A stretch of 64,000 bases of DNA from DASQEH01 sp963765725. Lineage in GTDB: Bacteria > Actinomycetota > Actinomycetes > Propionibacteriales > Nocardioidaceae. Below, piece by piece: positions 55,794-64,000 of the stretch. The stretch lies in the NCBI GenBank assembly GCA_963765725.1, contig CAVXXI010000003.1, positions 1,364,001 through 1,428,000 of the forward strand. Direction: 5' to 3'. How positions within the stretch are numbered: position 1 is the first letter of the stretch; the number at the start of each line of letters is the position of its first letter. Below the pieces are notes generated by a model that was not told where the DNA came from, ran no database searches, and saw nothing but the letters and a program-made list of their open reading frames with translations. The translations under genes and the position numbers were made by a program.

Positions 55794-58337
55794 TCAGGAC
55801 TGCGCGTCTCGCTGCTGAGCGGCGAGTGCGCGGGCCAGGTCGGCTCGTCCTTCGGAGACGAGCCGGCGCGCGGCCGGGTTGGCCTTCGTCGTCGTCAACC
55901 AGCGGTCGACTGCCTCGAGCGTCGCCTCGTTCGCGAGCTTGCGCGGGAACATGTACTCCAGGACCGTGGACGCCTGGTGTACGCCGCGCTCCTCCCAGAT
56001 GGTCTCCGCCTTCGCCAGATACCGAGCGACGTAGGGCGCGAGCACCTCGGCCTGGCCGGTCTGGTGGAAGCTGGCGGCGATGCTGCGCATGGTCTCGTTG
56101 GGCACGTCGTCGCGTTCGACCGCGTCCGTCCACGCATTGGCCTTCGCCGTCGCTGTGGGCATCGATGCCCGGGCGCCCGCGGCCTGCTCCTGACCGGCGA
56201 TGGTCTTGTCGCGGTCCAGCTCGGCGTCGATCTCCGCGTCGCCGGCGTAGCCCTCGCGGGCGAGGCCGGACAGCAGCTGCCATCTGAGGTCAGTGTCCAC
56301 CGCGAGGCCGGGCACCTCCCGCGAGCCGTCGAGCACACCCGCGAGCAGCTCGAGCGTCTCGCCGGAACGAGCCACCCCGACCAGTCCCCGGACGAGCGAC
56401 AGCTGCAGGTCGCTGCTCGGTGCCGCCGACAGCGCCAGATCTTGCAGCTCGGACTCCCAGCGGCCACGGAGGGCGTCGCGGTGGTCGGACGCGGAGAACA
56501 CCGACACGGCCTGGGTCGTCCTCGACAGCAGCGATCGGACCGCCGTGAGGTCGGTCTCGCTCGCGACGGCGCGCAGGGCGAACTCGAGCCAGTCGGACGC
56601 GCTCATCTCGGCATCGCGCGTCATGTCCCAGGCTGCGCCATAGCACAACGCGCGCGCCAGGGAGTCCTCGCACGCGTCGACGTGCTGGACGAGGGTGCGC
56701 AGTGAGCGCTCGTCGAGGCGCACCTTCGCGTAGGTCAGGTCGCCGTCGTTGAGCAGGACCAGGTCGGGCTGAGCCTGACCGACGAGCTCCGGCACGGAGG
56801 TCTCCTCACCGGTGACGTCGGTCTCGACCGCTGTCCGCCGGGTGAGCCGGCCCTCGTCCAGGTCGTATAGGCCGATGGCGAGTCGGTGCCGGCGCAACGT
56901 GGGGAACTCGGGGTCGGCGCTCTGCAGGACGCGGAACGTCGAGAAGGTACCGTCGGCGTCGACCGTGAACGCGGGCCGCATCGTGTTGACACCGGCGGTC
57001 TGCAGCCACTCCTTGGTCCACGACCCGAGCTCGCGTCCGGAGGTGCCTTCGAGGGCCTTGAGGAGGTCGGTCAGGTCGGTGTTTCCGTACGCGTGCCGCG
57101 AGAAGTACGTGCGCAGTCCGGCGAAGAACTCGTCCTCACCGACCCAGGCGACGAGCTGCCGCAGCGCCGAGGCGCCCTTCGCGTACGTGATCCCGTCGAA
57201 GTTGACCTCGACCGCCTCGAGGTCGTAGTTGTCGGCGGCGATGGGGTGGGTCGAGGGAAGCTGGTCTTGGCGGTACGCCCAGGTCTTGCGCGAGTTGCAG
57301 AAGCTGGTCCAGCCCTCGGTGTACCGGGTTGCGGCCGTCGACGCCTGATGCGAAGCCCACTCGGCGAACGACTCGTTGAGCCACAGGTCGTCCCACCATC
57401 TCATCGTCACGAGGTCGCCGAACCACATGTGCGCCATCTCGTGCAGGATCGTGTTGGCGCGGCCCTCGTAGGCGGCCCGCGTCTGGCGGCTGCGGAAGAT
57501 GTACTCGTCGCGGAAGGTCACCGCTCCCGCGTTCTCCATCGCACCCATGTTGTACTCGGGCACGAAGAGCTGGTCGTACTTTCCGAACGGGTAGGCCATG
57601 TCGAAGGCGTCCTCGAAGTACTCGAACCCCTGCTTGGTGATCTCGAACATGTCGTCGGTGTCGGCGTGCGGCAGCAGCGATGCCCGCACGAAGATGCCGA
57701 GCGGGATCTCTCCTCTGGAGCCGGTGTAGGTGTCGCGAACGACGGCGTAGTCACCGGCCACCAACGCGGTGATGTACGTCGACAGAGGCGCTGTCGGCGC
57801 GAAGTGCCACACCGAGCGCCCCATCCCGAGGTCCTCCGGCTCCGGGGTCGGCGAGTTCGAGACGACCTGCCACTGAGAAGGGGCCGTCACATGGAACGTG
57901 AACCGCCCCTTGAGGTCGGGCTGCTCGAACGTCGTGAAGACCCGCCGGGCGTCGGGTACCTCGAACTGCGTGTACAGGTAGACGAGCTTGTCCGCCGGGT
58001 CCACGAACCGGTGCAGGCCCTCCCCGGTGTGGCTGTAGGCGCAGTCGGCGACCACCGTCAGCTCGTTGTCCCCCTCCAGGTCGCTCAGCGTGATGCGGCT
58101 GTCCTCGTAGGCTCCGGCATCGACCGGCCGCCCGTTCAGGGTGATCTCGTGCACGGTTGCGTCGACCAGGTCGGCGAAGGTCGACGCGCCGGGCTCTCTG
58201 CAGCTGAAGCGGAGCGTGGTCGTGGATCGGAACGTGGTGTCCGACATGGTCAGGTCGAGGTGGACGTCGTACGTGGACACGGACAGGATCCGCGCTCGTT
58301 CGGCCGCCTCGTCGCGGGTGAGATTGATGCCGGGCAT
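55794..58337 (-). CDS. pepN: Aminopeptidase N (M1 family)
   Basis: 847-residue zinc aminopeptidase that releases N-terminal residues from peptides. GAMENAG exopeptidase motif, zinc site HEMAHMWFGD (H299, E300, H303) and the third ligand in NESFAEW, followed by an ERAP1-like C-terminal domain. Starts at ATG 58337 (MPGINLTRDEA), the usual actinobacterial N-terminus. No signal peptide, so cytosolic. Divergent from the DsbA-like nitroreductase, as in M. tuberculosis (Rv2467 beside Rv2466c). Confidence 0.96.
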   Translation of the reverse strand: MPGINLTRDEAAERARILSVSTYDVHLDLTMSDTTFRSTTTLRFSCREPGASTFADLVDATVHEITLNGRPVDAGAYEDSRITLSDLEGDNELTVVADCAYSHTGEGLHRFVDPADKLVYLYTQFEVPDARRVFTTFEQPDLKGRFTFHVTAPSQWQVVSNSPTPEPEDLGMGRSVWHFAPTAPLSTYITALVAGDYAVVRDTYTGSRGEIPLGIFVRASLLPHADTDDMFEITKQGFEYFEDAFDMAYPFGKYDQLFVPEYNMGAMENAGAVTFRDEYIFRSRQTRAAYEGRANTILHEMAHMWFGDLVTMRWWDDLWLNESFAEWASHQASTAATRYTEGWTSFCNSRKTWAYRQDQLPSTHPIAADNYDLEAVEVNFDGITYAKGASALRQLVAWVGEDEFFAGLRTYFSRHAYGNTDLTDLLKALEGTSGRELGSWTKEWLQTAGVNTMRPAFTVDADGTFSTFRVLQSADPEFPTLRRHRLAIGLYDLDEGRLTRRTAVETDVTGEETSVPELVGQAQPDLVLLNDGDLTYAKVRLDERSLRTLVQHVDACEDSLARALCYGAAWDMTRDAEMSASDWLEFALRAVASETDLTAVRSLLSRTTQAVSVFSASDHRDALRGRWESELQDLALSAAPSSDLQLSLVRGLVGVARSGETLELLAGVLDGSREVPGLAVDTDLRWQLLSGLAREGYAGDAEIDAELDRDKTIAGQEQAAGARASMPTATAKANAWTDAVERDDVPNETMRSIAASFHQTGQAEVLAPYVARYLAKAETIWEERGVHQASTVLEYMFPRKLANEATLEAVDRWLTTTKANPAARRLVSEGRADLARALAAQQRDAQS

Positions 58338-58420
58338 GGTTGAAATCCTCGCATGCGGGGCACGGGAATGCGGCCAGTGCATACCACCTTGTAATCAAGA
58401 CACGTACCCAAAGGAGACCA

Positions 58421-59032
58421 ATGACCGAGCAGACCGCTGTAGCCGACTTCTGGTTCGACCCCCTCTGCCCGTGGGCCTGGATGACCTCGCGCTGGATGAA
58501 AGAGGTCGAGCAGATCCGCGACGTGAAGACCAGCTTCCACGTCATGAGCCTTGCCTACCTGAACGCCGACAAGGACATCTCCGACGACTACCGCAGGGGT
58601 CTCGACGGAGCCTGGGGACCGGTCCGCGTCTGCATCGCGGCAGCGCAGGCGCACGGCGACGACGTCCTCGACCGCCTGTACACCGAGCTGGGCACCCGCT
58701 TCCACAACGAGGGCCGGGAGCGTGACAAGGAGACCGTCGAGGAGGCGCTTGCGGCGGCCGGACTGCCGACCGAGCTTTCCGAGGCCATGGAGTCGACAGA
58801 GTACGACGAGGCGGTGATCAAGTCCCACCACGAGGGGATGGACCAGGTCGGCATGGACGTCGGCACCCCAGTCATCTCCGTCGAGGGAGTTGCCTTCTTC
58901 GGCCCCGTCGTGACGCCGATCCCGCGCGGTGACGCGGCCGGCAGGCTCTGGGACGGCGTGCGCCTGGTTGCCGGTGTCGAAGGGTTCTACGAGCTGAAGC
59001 GATCGCGAACTGCCGACCCCTCCTTCGACTGA
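58421..59032 (+). CDS. DsbA-like nitroreductase homologue (Rv2466c type) with CPWA active site
   Basis: 203 residues from ATG 58421 (aaggag upstream). Very close in pattern to mycobacterial Rv2466c, a mycothiol-dependent nitroreductase: VADFWFDPLCPWAWMTSRW, FHVMSLAYLN, RGLDGAWGPVR, KSHHEGMDQVGMDVGTP and VAFFGPV. Rv2466c carries CPWC; here the second Cys is Ala (C16-P-W-A19), so a monothiol mechanism is expected. Thioredoxin fold with a helical insertion. Confidence 0.9.
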   Translation: MTEQTAVADFWFDPLCPWAWMTSRWMKEVEQIRDVKTSFHVMSLAYLNADKDISDDYRRGLDGAWGPVRVCIAAAQAHGDDVLDRLYTELGTRFHNEGRERDKETVEEALAAAGLPTELSEAMESTEYDEAVIKSHHEGMDQVGMDVGTPVISVEGVAFFGPVVTPIPRGDAAGRLWDGVRLVAGVEGFYELKRSRTADPSFD

Positions 59033-59062
59033 GCAGGGGCGAGAGCATCGAGAGGCGTCCGC

Positions 59063-59944
59063 GTGCTGCATCCGCAGGCGATCCGAGCCGAGGCCCTGTG
59101 GGCGACCGAGCCGAGCGTCCTCGACGAGGGTTTCGACATCGACCGGGTGCGGCTCAACTCCCGAGCGGAGGGCCTCGGGGCGCCGAAGCAGCCGGTCGAC
59201 GTCGTGGCGGACGTCGACGCCAACGGCGTTCCGTGCCGGCTGTACCGACCGGCTGAGGGGACGCCGCTGCTGGTGCATCTGCACGGTGGCGGGTTCGTGT
59301 TCGGTGATCTGGAGACCCACGACGCGCACTGCCGGCGGCTAGCAGCGACGTCCGGGTGGGCCGTACTCGCAGTGGACTACCGCCGCGCACCGGAGTTCCC
59401 TTATCCCGCGGCATCCGACGACGTCGACGCCGTTGTCGACTGGCTGGGGTCCGCCGGCCCGACACTCGGCGTCGACACCGGCAGGCTCGCGGTCGTCGGT
59501 GACAGCGCCGGCGGTCAGTTGGCACTGGTCGCGGCGATGCGTCGCCCGGTCTTCTCGTCAGCGGCTCTCGTGTACCCGTGTGTCGACCCGAGCGGCTCCT
59601 ACCCGTCATACCGCACCGAGACAGGCGGGCTCACGGGCGCCGAGATGGACTGGTACTGGCGCCGATACCTGCCGGACGGCGTCCCCACCGGCCCGTCGGA
59701 GCTGTCGCCGATCGACGGGGATCTGAGCCGGCTGCCCCCGACGCTGCTGCTCACGGCCGAGCACGACTCGCTTCGTGACGAGGGTGAGGCGCTCGCTGCG
59801 GCGATGGCCGCTGCCGGTGTCACCACGGTCGCGACACGCTACCTCGGCATGGTGCACGGCTTCTTCAGGCACCCGGAGGTCTTCGACGCCAGCACGGCGG
59901 CAGTGGAGCAGGTCTGCGCGTGGGCGAACGCCTGGGGCACCTGA
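59063..59944 (+). CDS. Alpha/beta hydrolase (HSL-type esterase)
   Basis: 293 residues from GTG 59063. Oxyanion-hole motif LHGGGFVFGD, nucleophile Ser in VVGDSAGGQLAL, acidic residue near LTAEHDSLRDEG and catalytic His in LGMVHGFFRH: a hormone-sensitive-lipase family carboxylesterase. Substrate unknown. It lies between the nitroreductase and rpiB, 13 bases before the latter. Confidence 0.91.
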   Translation: MLHPQAIRAEALWATEPSVLDEGFDIDRVRLNSRAEGLGAPKQPVDVVADVDANGVPCRLYRPAEGTPLLVHLHGGGFVFGDLETHDAHCRRLAATSGWAVLAVDYRRAPEFPYPAASDDVDAVVDWLGSAGPTLGVDTGRLAVVGDSAGGQLALVAAMRRPVFSSAALVYPCVDPSGSYPSYRTETGGLTGAEMDWYWRRYLPDGVPTGPSELSPIDGDLSRLPPTLLLTAEHDSLRDEGEALAAAMAAAGVTTVATRYLGMVHGFFRHPEVFDASTAAVEQVCAWANAWGT

Positions 59945-59956
59945 CAGTATTGCCGC

Positions 59957-60427
59957 ATGCACGTCCACATCGGCTGCGACCATGCCGGTCTCGAGCTCAA
60001 GGAGCACCTGGTGGGGTGGCTCGTCGATCGAGGACACGACGTGACCGATCACGGTCCCAGGGAGTACGACGCTGAAGACGACTACCCGCCGTTCTGTCTG
60101 CGTGCGGCTCGAGCCGTGGTGGACGACCCGGGCAGCCTGGGGATCGTCCTCGGTGGGTCCGGCAACGGTGAGCAGATCTCGGCCAACAAGGTCGACGGGG
60201 TGCGTGCGGCCCTTGCCTGGTCAGAGGAGACCGCGCAGCTGTCGCGCCTGCACAACGACGCCAACGTTGTCGCGATAGGCGCCCGGATGCACTCCCTGTC
60301 CGACGCCACCAGGCTGGTCGAGGTGTTCCTGACGACCGCGTTCAGCGGCGAGGCCCGCCACTCCCGCCGCATCGCGATGCTCCGCGAGTACGAGCAGACG
60401 GGCCAGGTACCGTCGAGCGATGCCTGA
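59957..60427 (+). CDS. rpiB: Ribose-5-phosphate isomerase B
   Basis: 156 residues; interconverts ribose-5-P and ribulose-5-P. HIGCDHAGLELKEHL at the N-terminus, GIVLGGSGNGEQISANKVDGVRAAL with the catalytic region (Ser in the position of the catalytic Cys/Ser of RpiB subfamilies), and LHNDANVVAIGARMHS. Overlaps the nei start by 8 bases, as in the Rv2465c-Rv2464c pair. Confidence 0.95.
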   Translation: MHVHIGCDHAGLELKEHLVGWLVDRGHDVTDHGPREYDAEDDYPPFCLRAARAVVDDPGSLGIVLGGSGNGEQISANKVDGVRAALAWSEETAQLSRLHNDANVVAIGARMHSLSDATRLVEVFLTTAFSGEARHSRRIAMLREYEQTGQVPSSDA

Positions 60428-61232
60428 GGGACACACGCTCTACCGACTCGCGGAAGAGCTCAGGGACGCTTTCGCAGGCACGGTGGTGCGCGCCAGCAGC
60501 CCGCAAGGCCGCTTCGACGCAAGCGCCGCCCTGGTCGACAAGGAGATCCTCGAGTCGGCCGAGTCCGCCGGCAAGCACCTGTTCCTCCGCTTCGGCAACG
60601 ACCGGATCGTGCACGTGCACCTCGGGCTGATCGGCTCCTTCCGCGTCGGCACCGCGCCTGCGCCACCAGCCGTGGGTGCGGTACGGCTGCGACTCGAGTC
60701 CGACACGGCGTACGCGGACCTGCGCGGCGCGATCATCTGTGAGCTGATCGACGACGACGCGATGGCCTCGATCCTGCTCAAACAGGGGCCTGACCCGTTG
60801 CGCTCGGAGGCCGATGCCGAGCGTGCCTTCGCCCGGATCCGCAAGAGCAGCAAGCCGATCGGTGCACTGCTGATGGACCAGTCGGTGCTCTCGGGAGTGG
60901 GCAACGTGTACCGCGCCGAGTCCCTGTTCCGTGCTCGGCTGCACCCGCTGACGCCGGGCAACAAAGTGAGCAAACGCCGATGGAACTCGCTGTGGGCTGA
61001 CCTGGTCGAGCTGATGGCGTACGGCGTCCGTACCGGCAGGATCGACACCGTACGGGCGGAGCACTCACCCGAAGCGATGGGACGCGCCCCTCGGGTCGAC
61101 GACCACGGCGGAGAGGTCTACGTCTACCGCCGGCAGGGGCAGCCCTGCCTTGTCTGCGGCAGCACCATCGCGACGCGGGTGTTGGAAGGGCGCAACCTGT
61201 TCTGGTGCCCGCGCTGCCAACGGCGCCGCTGA
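60420..61232 (+). CDS. nei: Endonuclease VIII-like DNA glycosylase
   Basis: 270 residues. Catalytic N-terminus MPEGHT (P2 and E3), the H2TH region PIGALLMDQSVLSGVGNVYRAE and a C-terminal zinc finger with CLVCGS and FWCPRCQ. Removes oxidised pyrimidines and nicks abasic sites. The sequence type is that of the actinobacterial Nei homologue Rv2464c. Confidence 0.93.
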   Translation: MPEGHTLYRLAEELRDAFAGTVVRASSPQGRFDASAALVDKEILESAESAGKHLFLRFGNDRIVHVHLGLIGSFRVGTAPAPPAVGAVRLRLESDTAYADLRGAIICELIDDDAMASILLKQGPDPLRSEADAERAFARIRKSSKPIGALLMDQSVLSGVGNVYRAESLFRARLHPLTPGNKVSKRRWNSLWADLVELMAYGVRTGRIDTVRAEHSPEAMGRAPRVDDHGGEVYVYRRQGQPCLVCGSTIATRVLEGRNLFWCPRCQRRR

Positions 61233-61295
61233 CCTGCCGCCGACCGCTGTTGCGGAACCGCGAACACCGCCGAGCAGCGAGACTACCCTCGGTCA

Positions 61296-62402
61296 ATGGC
61301 CGCCCCACCACCTCAGCGGTCGCCGCAGAGCGGCGGCGCCCGGCTGGGAGTGCGAGCACGGTGGCGGGCGCGGGGCCTGCTGCGTGAGGACGAGACCGTC
61401 TGGCTCGCGGTCTTGTCGACCCTGGCGATCTTGTCGCTGGTCGGGAGCTTCCTGTTCTCGGTCTGGTGGCCGCTGACCTCGTACGTACTGCCACTGGTCC
61501 TGGCGATGAACGTCTTGTCCATCGGGCGCCTGTTCATCCTCGATGCGGTGATCACCGCGTGCCTGGTCGTGTCGGCGAGCCAGACGAGCCTCACGCGGCT
61601 TCGCGTGGCAGGGACCTGCGTTGTGGGAGTAACGGCCGCCATCGTGATCTGGCACGCCGTGCGGCGGCTGCGACTCGGCGTGGCATCGACGCGAGGGGAG
61701 TCGATGCTCATCGACCTGCGCGACCGGCTCACCAGCCAGAGCCACCTGCCGGAGCTGCCGAGCGGCTGGGCTGCCGGTGCTGCGCTGCGATCGGCGCGCG
61801 GGGCCTCCTTCTCGGGCGACTTCATCGTTGCCGCGCAGACCTCGGGCGGGGCGTGCCTCGAAGTCGCGGTCGTCGACGTCTCCGGCAAGGGCCTTGGAGC
61901 GGGAACTCGTGCGCTGCTGCTCTCCGGCGCCTTCGGTGGGCTGCTGGGCGCGGTTCCGGACTACGACTTCCTTCCGGCTGCGAACGAGTACCTGCTGCGG
62001 CAGGGCTGGACCGAGGGGTTCGCCACCGCTGTCCACGTAGTGGTCGACCTGGGGTCGGGTGCATACGCCGTGCGCACTGCGGGCCATCCTCCGGCGATCA
62101 CGTTCTGCGCCGCCTCCGGCCGTTGGACACCGCACTGGACGCAGGGACCGGCGCTCGGTCTGGTCACGGCTGCCGAGTTCGAGACGGCGCGCGGCACCTT
62201 GACGAGCGGCGACGCGCTGGTGGTGTACACCGACGGGCTGGTCGAGTCTGCCAAGCGCGACATCAGCTACGGCATCGACAAGCTCGTGGGTGAGGCCGAC
62301 CGCCTCGTGAAGCACGGATTCGAGCGCGGCGCTGAGCGGCTGGTGAGCACCGTCGGTTCGAAGAGCGACGACCGAGCCGTGGTCCTGCTGCACCGGCGAT
62401 AA
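61296..62402 (+). CDS. SpoIIE-type PP2C phosphatase with membrane domain
   Basis: 368 residues. Three or four N-terminal membrane helices (LAVLSTLAILSLVGSFLFSVWW; YVLPLVLAMNVLSI; TCVVGVTAAIVIW), then a SpoIIE serine phosphatase domain: SGDFIVAAQT, VVDVSGKGLGAGTRALLLSGAF, RTAGHPPAI, GDALVVYTDGLVES and SDDRAVVLLHR with the metal Asp residues. Likely acts on an anti-anti-sigma factor or similar phosphoprotein; no partner is encoded nearby. Confidence 0.92.
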   Translation: MAAPPPQRSPQSGGARLGVRARWRARGLLREDETVWLAVLSTLAILSLVGSFLFSVWWPLTSYVLPLVLAMNVLSIGRLFILDAVITACLVVSASQTSLTRLRVAGTCVVGVTAAIVIWHAVRRLRLGVASTRGESMLIDLRDRLTSQSHLPELPSGWAAGAALRSARGASFSGDFIVAAQTSGGACLEVAVVDVSGKGLGAGTRALLLSGAFGGLLGAVPDYDFLPAANEYLLRQGWTEGFATAVHVVVDLGSGAYAVRTAGHPPAITFCAASGRWTPHWTQGPALGLVTAAEFETARGTLTSGDALVVYTDGLVESAKRDISYGIDKLVGEADRLVKHGFERGAERLVSTVGSKSDDRAVVLLHRR

Positions 62403-62483
62403 CAGTCTCCACCCGGTCGACGGTGGGCGGTCACGGATAGTCTGGTCTGGCCCTGCCGAGACCACGGATGACGGTGACCAGCC

Positions 62484-63881
62484 ATGGACGAGCATTCGCA
62501 AGCCCTCGACGCGGCCCACAAGCAGGCGACGGCCTTCCTGGAGTCGCTGGCCACTCGCCCGGTCTGGCCACGGGCCACGTACGAGCAGATGCGCGCGGCT
62601 TTTGATGCGCCGCTGCCCGAGCACGGGTCCGACGCGGCGTCGGTCGTCGAGGAGCTGGCGGCACTGGCCGATCCTGGGATCGTGGCCAGTGCCGGCGGCC
62701 GGTTCTTCGGGTTCGTCGTGGGTGGCGCCCTGCCCGCGGCTCTGGCGGCGGACTGGCTCACGTCGGCTTGGGACCAGAATGCAGGGCTGTCGAGCATGGC
62801 GCCTGCTGCCGCGGCTGCGGAGGCGGTCGCGGGGAAGTGGCTCGTCGAGATGCTCGGGCTCCCGCGTGGGTCCTCGGTCGGCTTCGTCACCGGCGCGATG
62901 ATGTCGAACTTCACCTGCCTCGCGGCGGGTCGTCGTCGCGTCCTCGCCGAGGCCGGGTGGGATCTGGACGCCCGTGGGCTCCGGGGCGCCCCACCCACTG
63001 CCATCGTGGTCGGCACTCATCGCCACGACACGATCGACAGGGCCCTGCGGCTGCTCGGTTTCGGCGACGACGAGCTGGTCGTCGTACCGAGCGACGCCCA
63101 AGGGCGGATGCTGCCCGCGGGGCTCGAAGCGGCGTTGGCAGCCCTGACCGGACCGGCCATCGTCTGCCTTCAGGCGGGGGAGGTGCATACCGGCGCGTTC
63201 GACCCGTTCGGCGAGCTCATCGCCATTGCGCGGCGCAGCGACGCCTGGGTGCACGTGGACGGCGCGTTCGGTCTTTGGGCGGCGGCGAGCCCACGTACCC
63301 GGCACCTGACTGCGGGGGCGGAGGCGGCGGACTCGTGGACGACGGACGCGCACAAGACGCTCAATGTGCCGTACGACTCGGGATTGGCGATCGTCCGGGA
63401 GGATGCCGATCTGCGCGGTGCGTTCGGGGTGACGGCCGATTACCTCATCGCGGGAGACGGTGACCCCCTCGAGCGCACTCCCGAGTTCTCGCGCCGGGCC
63501 CGAGGATTCCCGGTGTGGGCCGCACTGCGGGCGCTGGGGCGAGACGGTGCCGGGAGGCTGGTCGAAGGCCTCTGTGACCGCGCCGCCGAGATGGCCACCG
63601 GTCTTCGTGAGACGCCGGGCGTCGAGGTGCTGAACGACGTGGTGTTCACGCAAGTCCTGGCGGCGGCCGGCGACAACGCGACGACGCGCGCCTTGGGTGA
63701 GCTGCTCCTGCAGGAGGGCACGGCGGCGCTGACACCTGGGCGGTGGCTGGAGCGCGCGGTGCTGCGGTGCTCGATGTCGAACTGGTCGACGACGTCAGCC
63801 GACGTGCAAGCCACCGTCGAGGCGGTCCGCCGCTGCCTGGCTGCGCTCGGACAGAAACGCGAAGGTCCGACCCCGAGGTAG
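62484..63881 (+). CDS. PLP-dependent group II decarboxylase-like protein
   Basis: 465 residues from ATG 62484. Fold type I: GFVTGAMMSNFTCLAAGRR, HVDGAFGLWAAASP with the Asp that pairs the PLP nitrogen, and the PLP lysine in TTDAHKTLNVPYD. Closest by pattern to aromatic-amino-acid/diaminobutyrate decarboxylase relatives, but the substrate cannot be named. The C-terminus is complete (REGPTPR). Confidence 0.88.
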   Translation: MDEHSQALDAAHKQATAFLESLATRPVWPRATYEQMRAAFDAPLPEHGSDAASVVEELAALADPGIVASAGGRFFGFVVGGALPAALAADWLTSAWDQNAGLSSMAPAAAAAEAVAGKWLVEMLGLPRGSSVGFVTGAMMSNFTCLAAGRRRVLAEAGWDLDARGLRGAPPTAIVVGTHRHDTIDRALRLLGFGDDELVVVPSDAQGRMLPAGLEAALAALTGPAIVCLQAGEVHTGAFDPFGELIAIARRSDAWVHVDGAFGLWAAASPRTRHLTAGAEAADSWTTDAHKTLNVPYDSGLAIVREDADLRGAFGVTADYLIAGDGDPLERTPEFSRRARGFPVWAALRALGRDGAGRLVEGLCDRAAEMATGLRETPGVEVLNDVVFTQVLAAAGDNATTRALGELLLQEGTAALTPGRWLERAVLRCSMSNWSTTSADVQATVEAVRRCLAALGQKREGPTPR

Positions 63882-64000
63882 CTGGGGCTGCCTCAGACTC
63901 GGATCGATCGGGTGCGGAGGCGGCGGGCCTGCGCCCGGAGCCGGCCGTGGTGGTAGAGCACCTAGCGGGCGTTCGCCACGTCCGGCCCTGGATGCGTACG
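63882..64000. other. Right-edge sequence, possible minus-strand gene end
   Basis: On the minus strand a frame reads VLYHHGRLRAQARRLRTRSIRV and stops near 63896, as if it were the C-terminus of a gene entering from the right. A TAG interrupts it near 63964. Too little remains to identify it. Confidence 0.3.

Noticed and set aside
61296..62402. SpoIIE phosphatase as the output of the phosphorelay at 21.7-31.2 kb
   Set aside because: It is 30 kb away, has its own membrane sensor domain, and has no shared motif or linkage with the relay.

Overview
The window is high-GC, densely coded DNA with many GTG starts and 1-4 base start/stop overlaps. Its gene content is typical of Actinomycetota: a group II truncated haemoglobin, a mycothiol-type DsbA-like nitroreductase, an actinobacterial Nei glycosylase, a class F sortase and a DUF5130 protein. 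The style fits a member of the Propionibacteriales such as Nocardioidaceae, but that rank is an inference. There are no rRNA genes, CRISPR arrays or intact prophages. Three tRNA genes are present: Lys-CTT, His-GTG and Arg-TCT.

Left part (1-13 kb): a NarL-type two-component pair faces an ABC exporter, followed by a DUF4389 membrane protein, a tRNA-Lys with an integrase remnant at its 3' end, a YjbR-like protein, a GT39-like membrane protein, tRNA-His and oligoribonuclease. A tightly coupled operon (haem-oxygenase-like iron redox enzyme, GT2 glycosyltransferase, CDGSH Fe-S protein) and a sugar-porter MFS gene follow. Most genes here carry one or more single-base frame breaks although the protein sequence stays recognisable across them. 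This looks like poor local sequence quality more than gene decay.

Middle (13-31 kb): an SDR / membrane protein / GH15 operon, a convergent NmrA-like / CPBP protease operon, a small protein coupled to an FHA protein, and a surface locus (CHRD protein, membrane-anchored protein, class F sortase). Two oppositely oriented arrays of related 22-bp repeats lie between the convergent genes of that surface locus. Next is a large phosphorelay locus: a stand-alone receiver, a poly-HAMP hybrid kinase and a REC-PAS-HK-REC-REC kinase in one direction, and a PAS-HK-REC-REC-Hpt kinase diverging from them. It has eight receivers, one Hpt domain and no output domain.

31-43.5 kb: a polar amino-acid ABC importer, a DUF4331 fragment, an ester cyclase divergent from a LuxR regulator across a perfect 14-bp palindrome, a kinase-aminotransferase fusion (probable hydroxy-amino-acid kinase plus phospholyase), a HAD phosphatase, a possible orphan IS end, an unknown membrane protein, a MOSC protein, and tRNA-Arg with a second integrase remnant. 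This is the most accessory-looking stretch.

43.5-64 kb is conserved core: PrsW-like protease, a pair of dynamin-like GTPases, EttA, thioesterase, thiolase plus MarR, DUF4282 protein, GlbO, MscS, DUF5130 protein, aminopeptidase N, a CPWA-type nitroreductase, an alpha/beta hydrolase, RpiB, Nei, a SpoIIE phosphatase and a PLP decarboxylase. The 53-61 kb part follows the order of M. tuberculosis Rv2464c-Rv2470. The least explained pieces are the phosphorelay without an output, the redox/glycosyltransferase/CDGSH operon, and the opposed 22-bp arrays.
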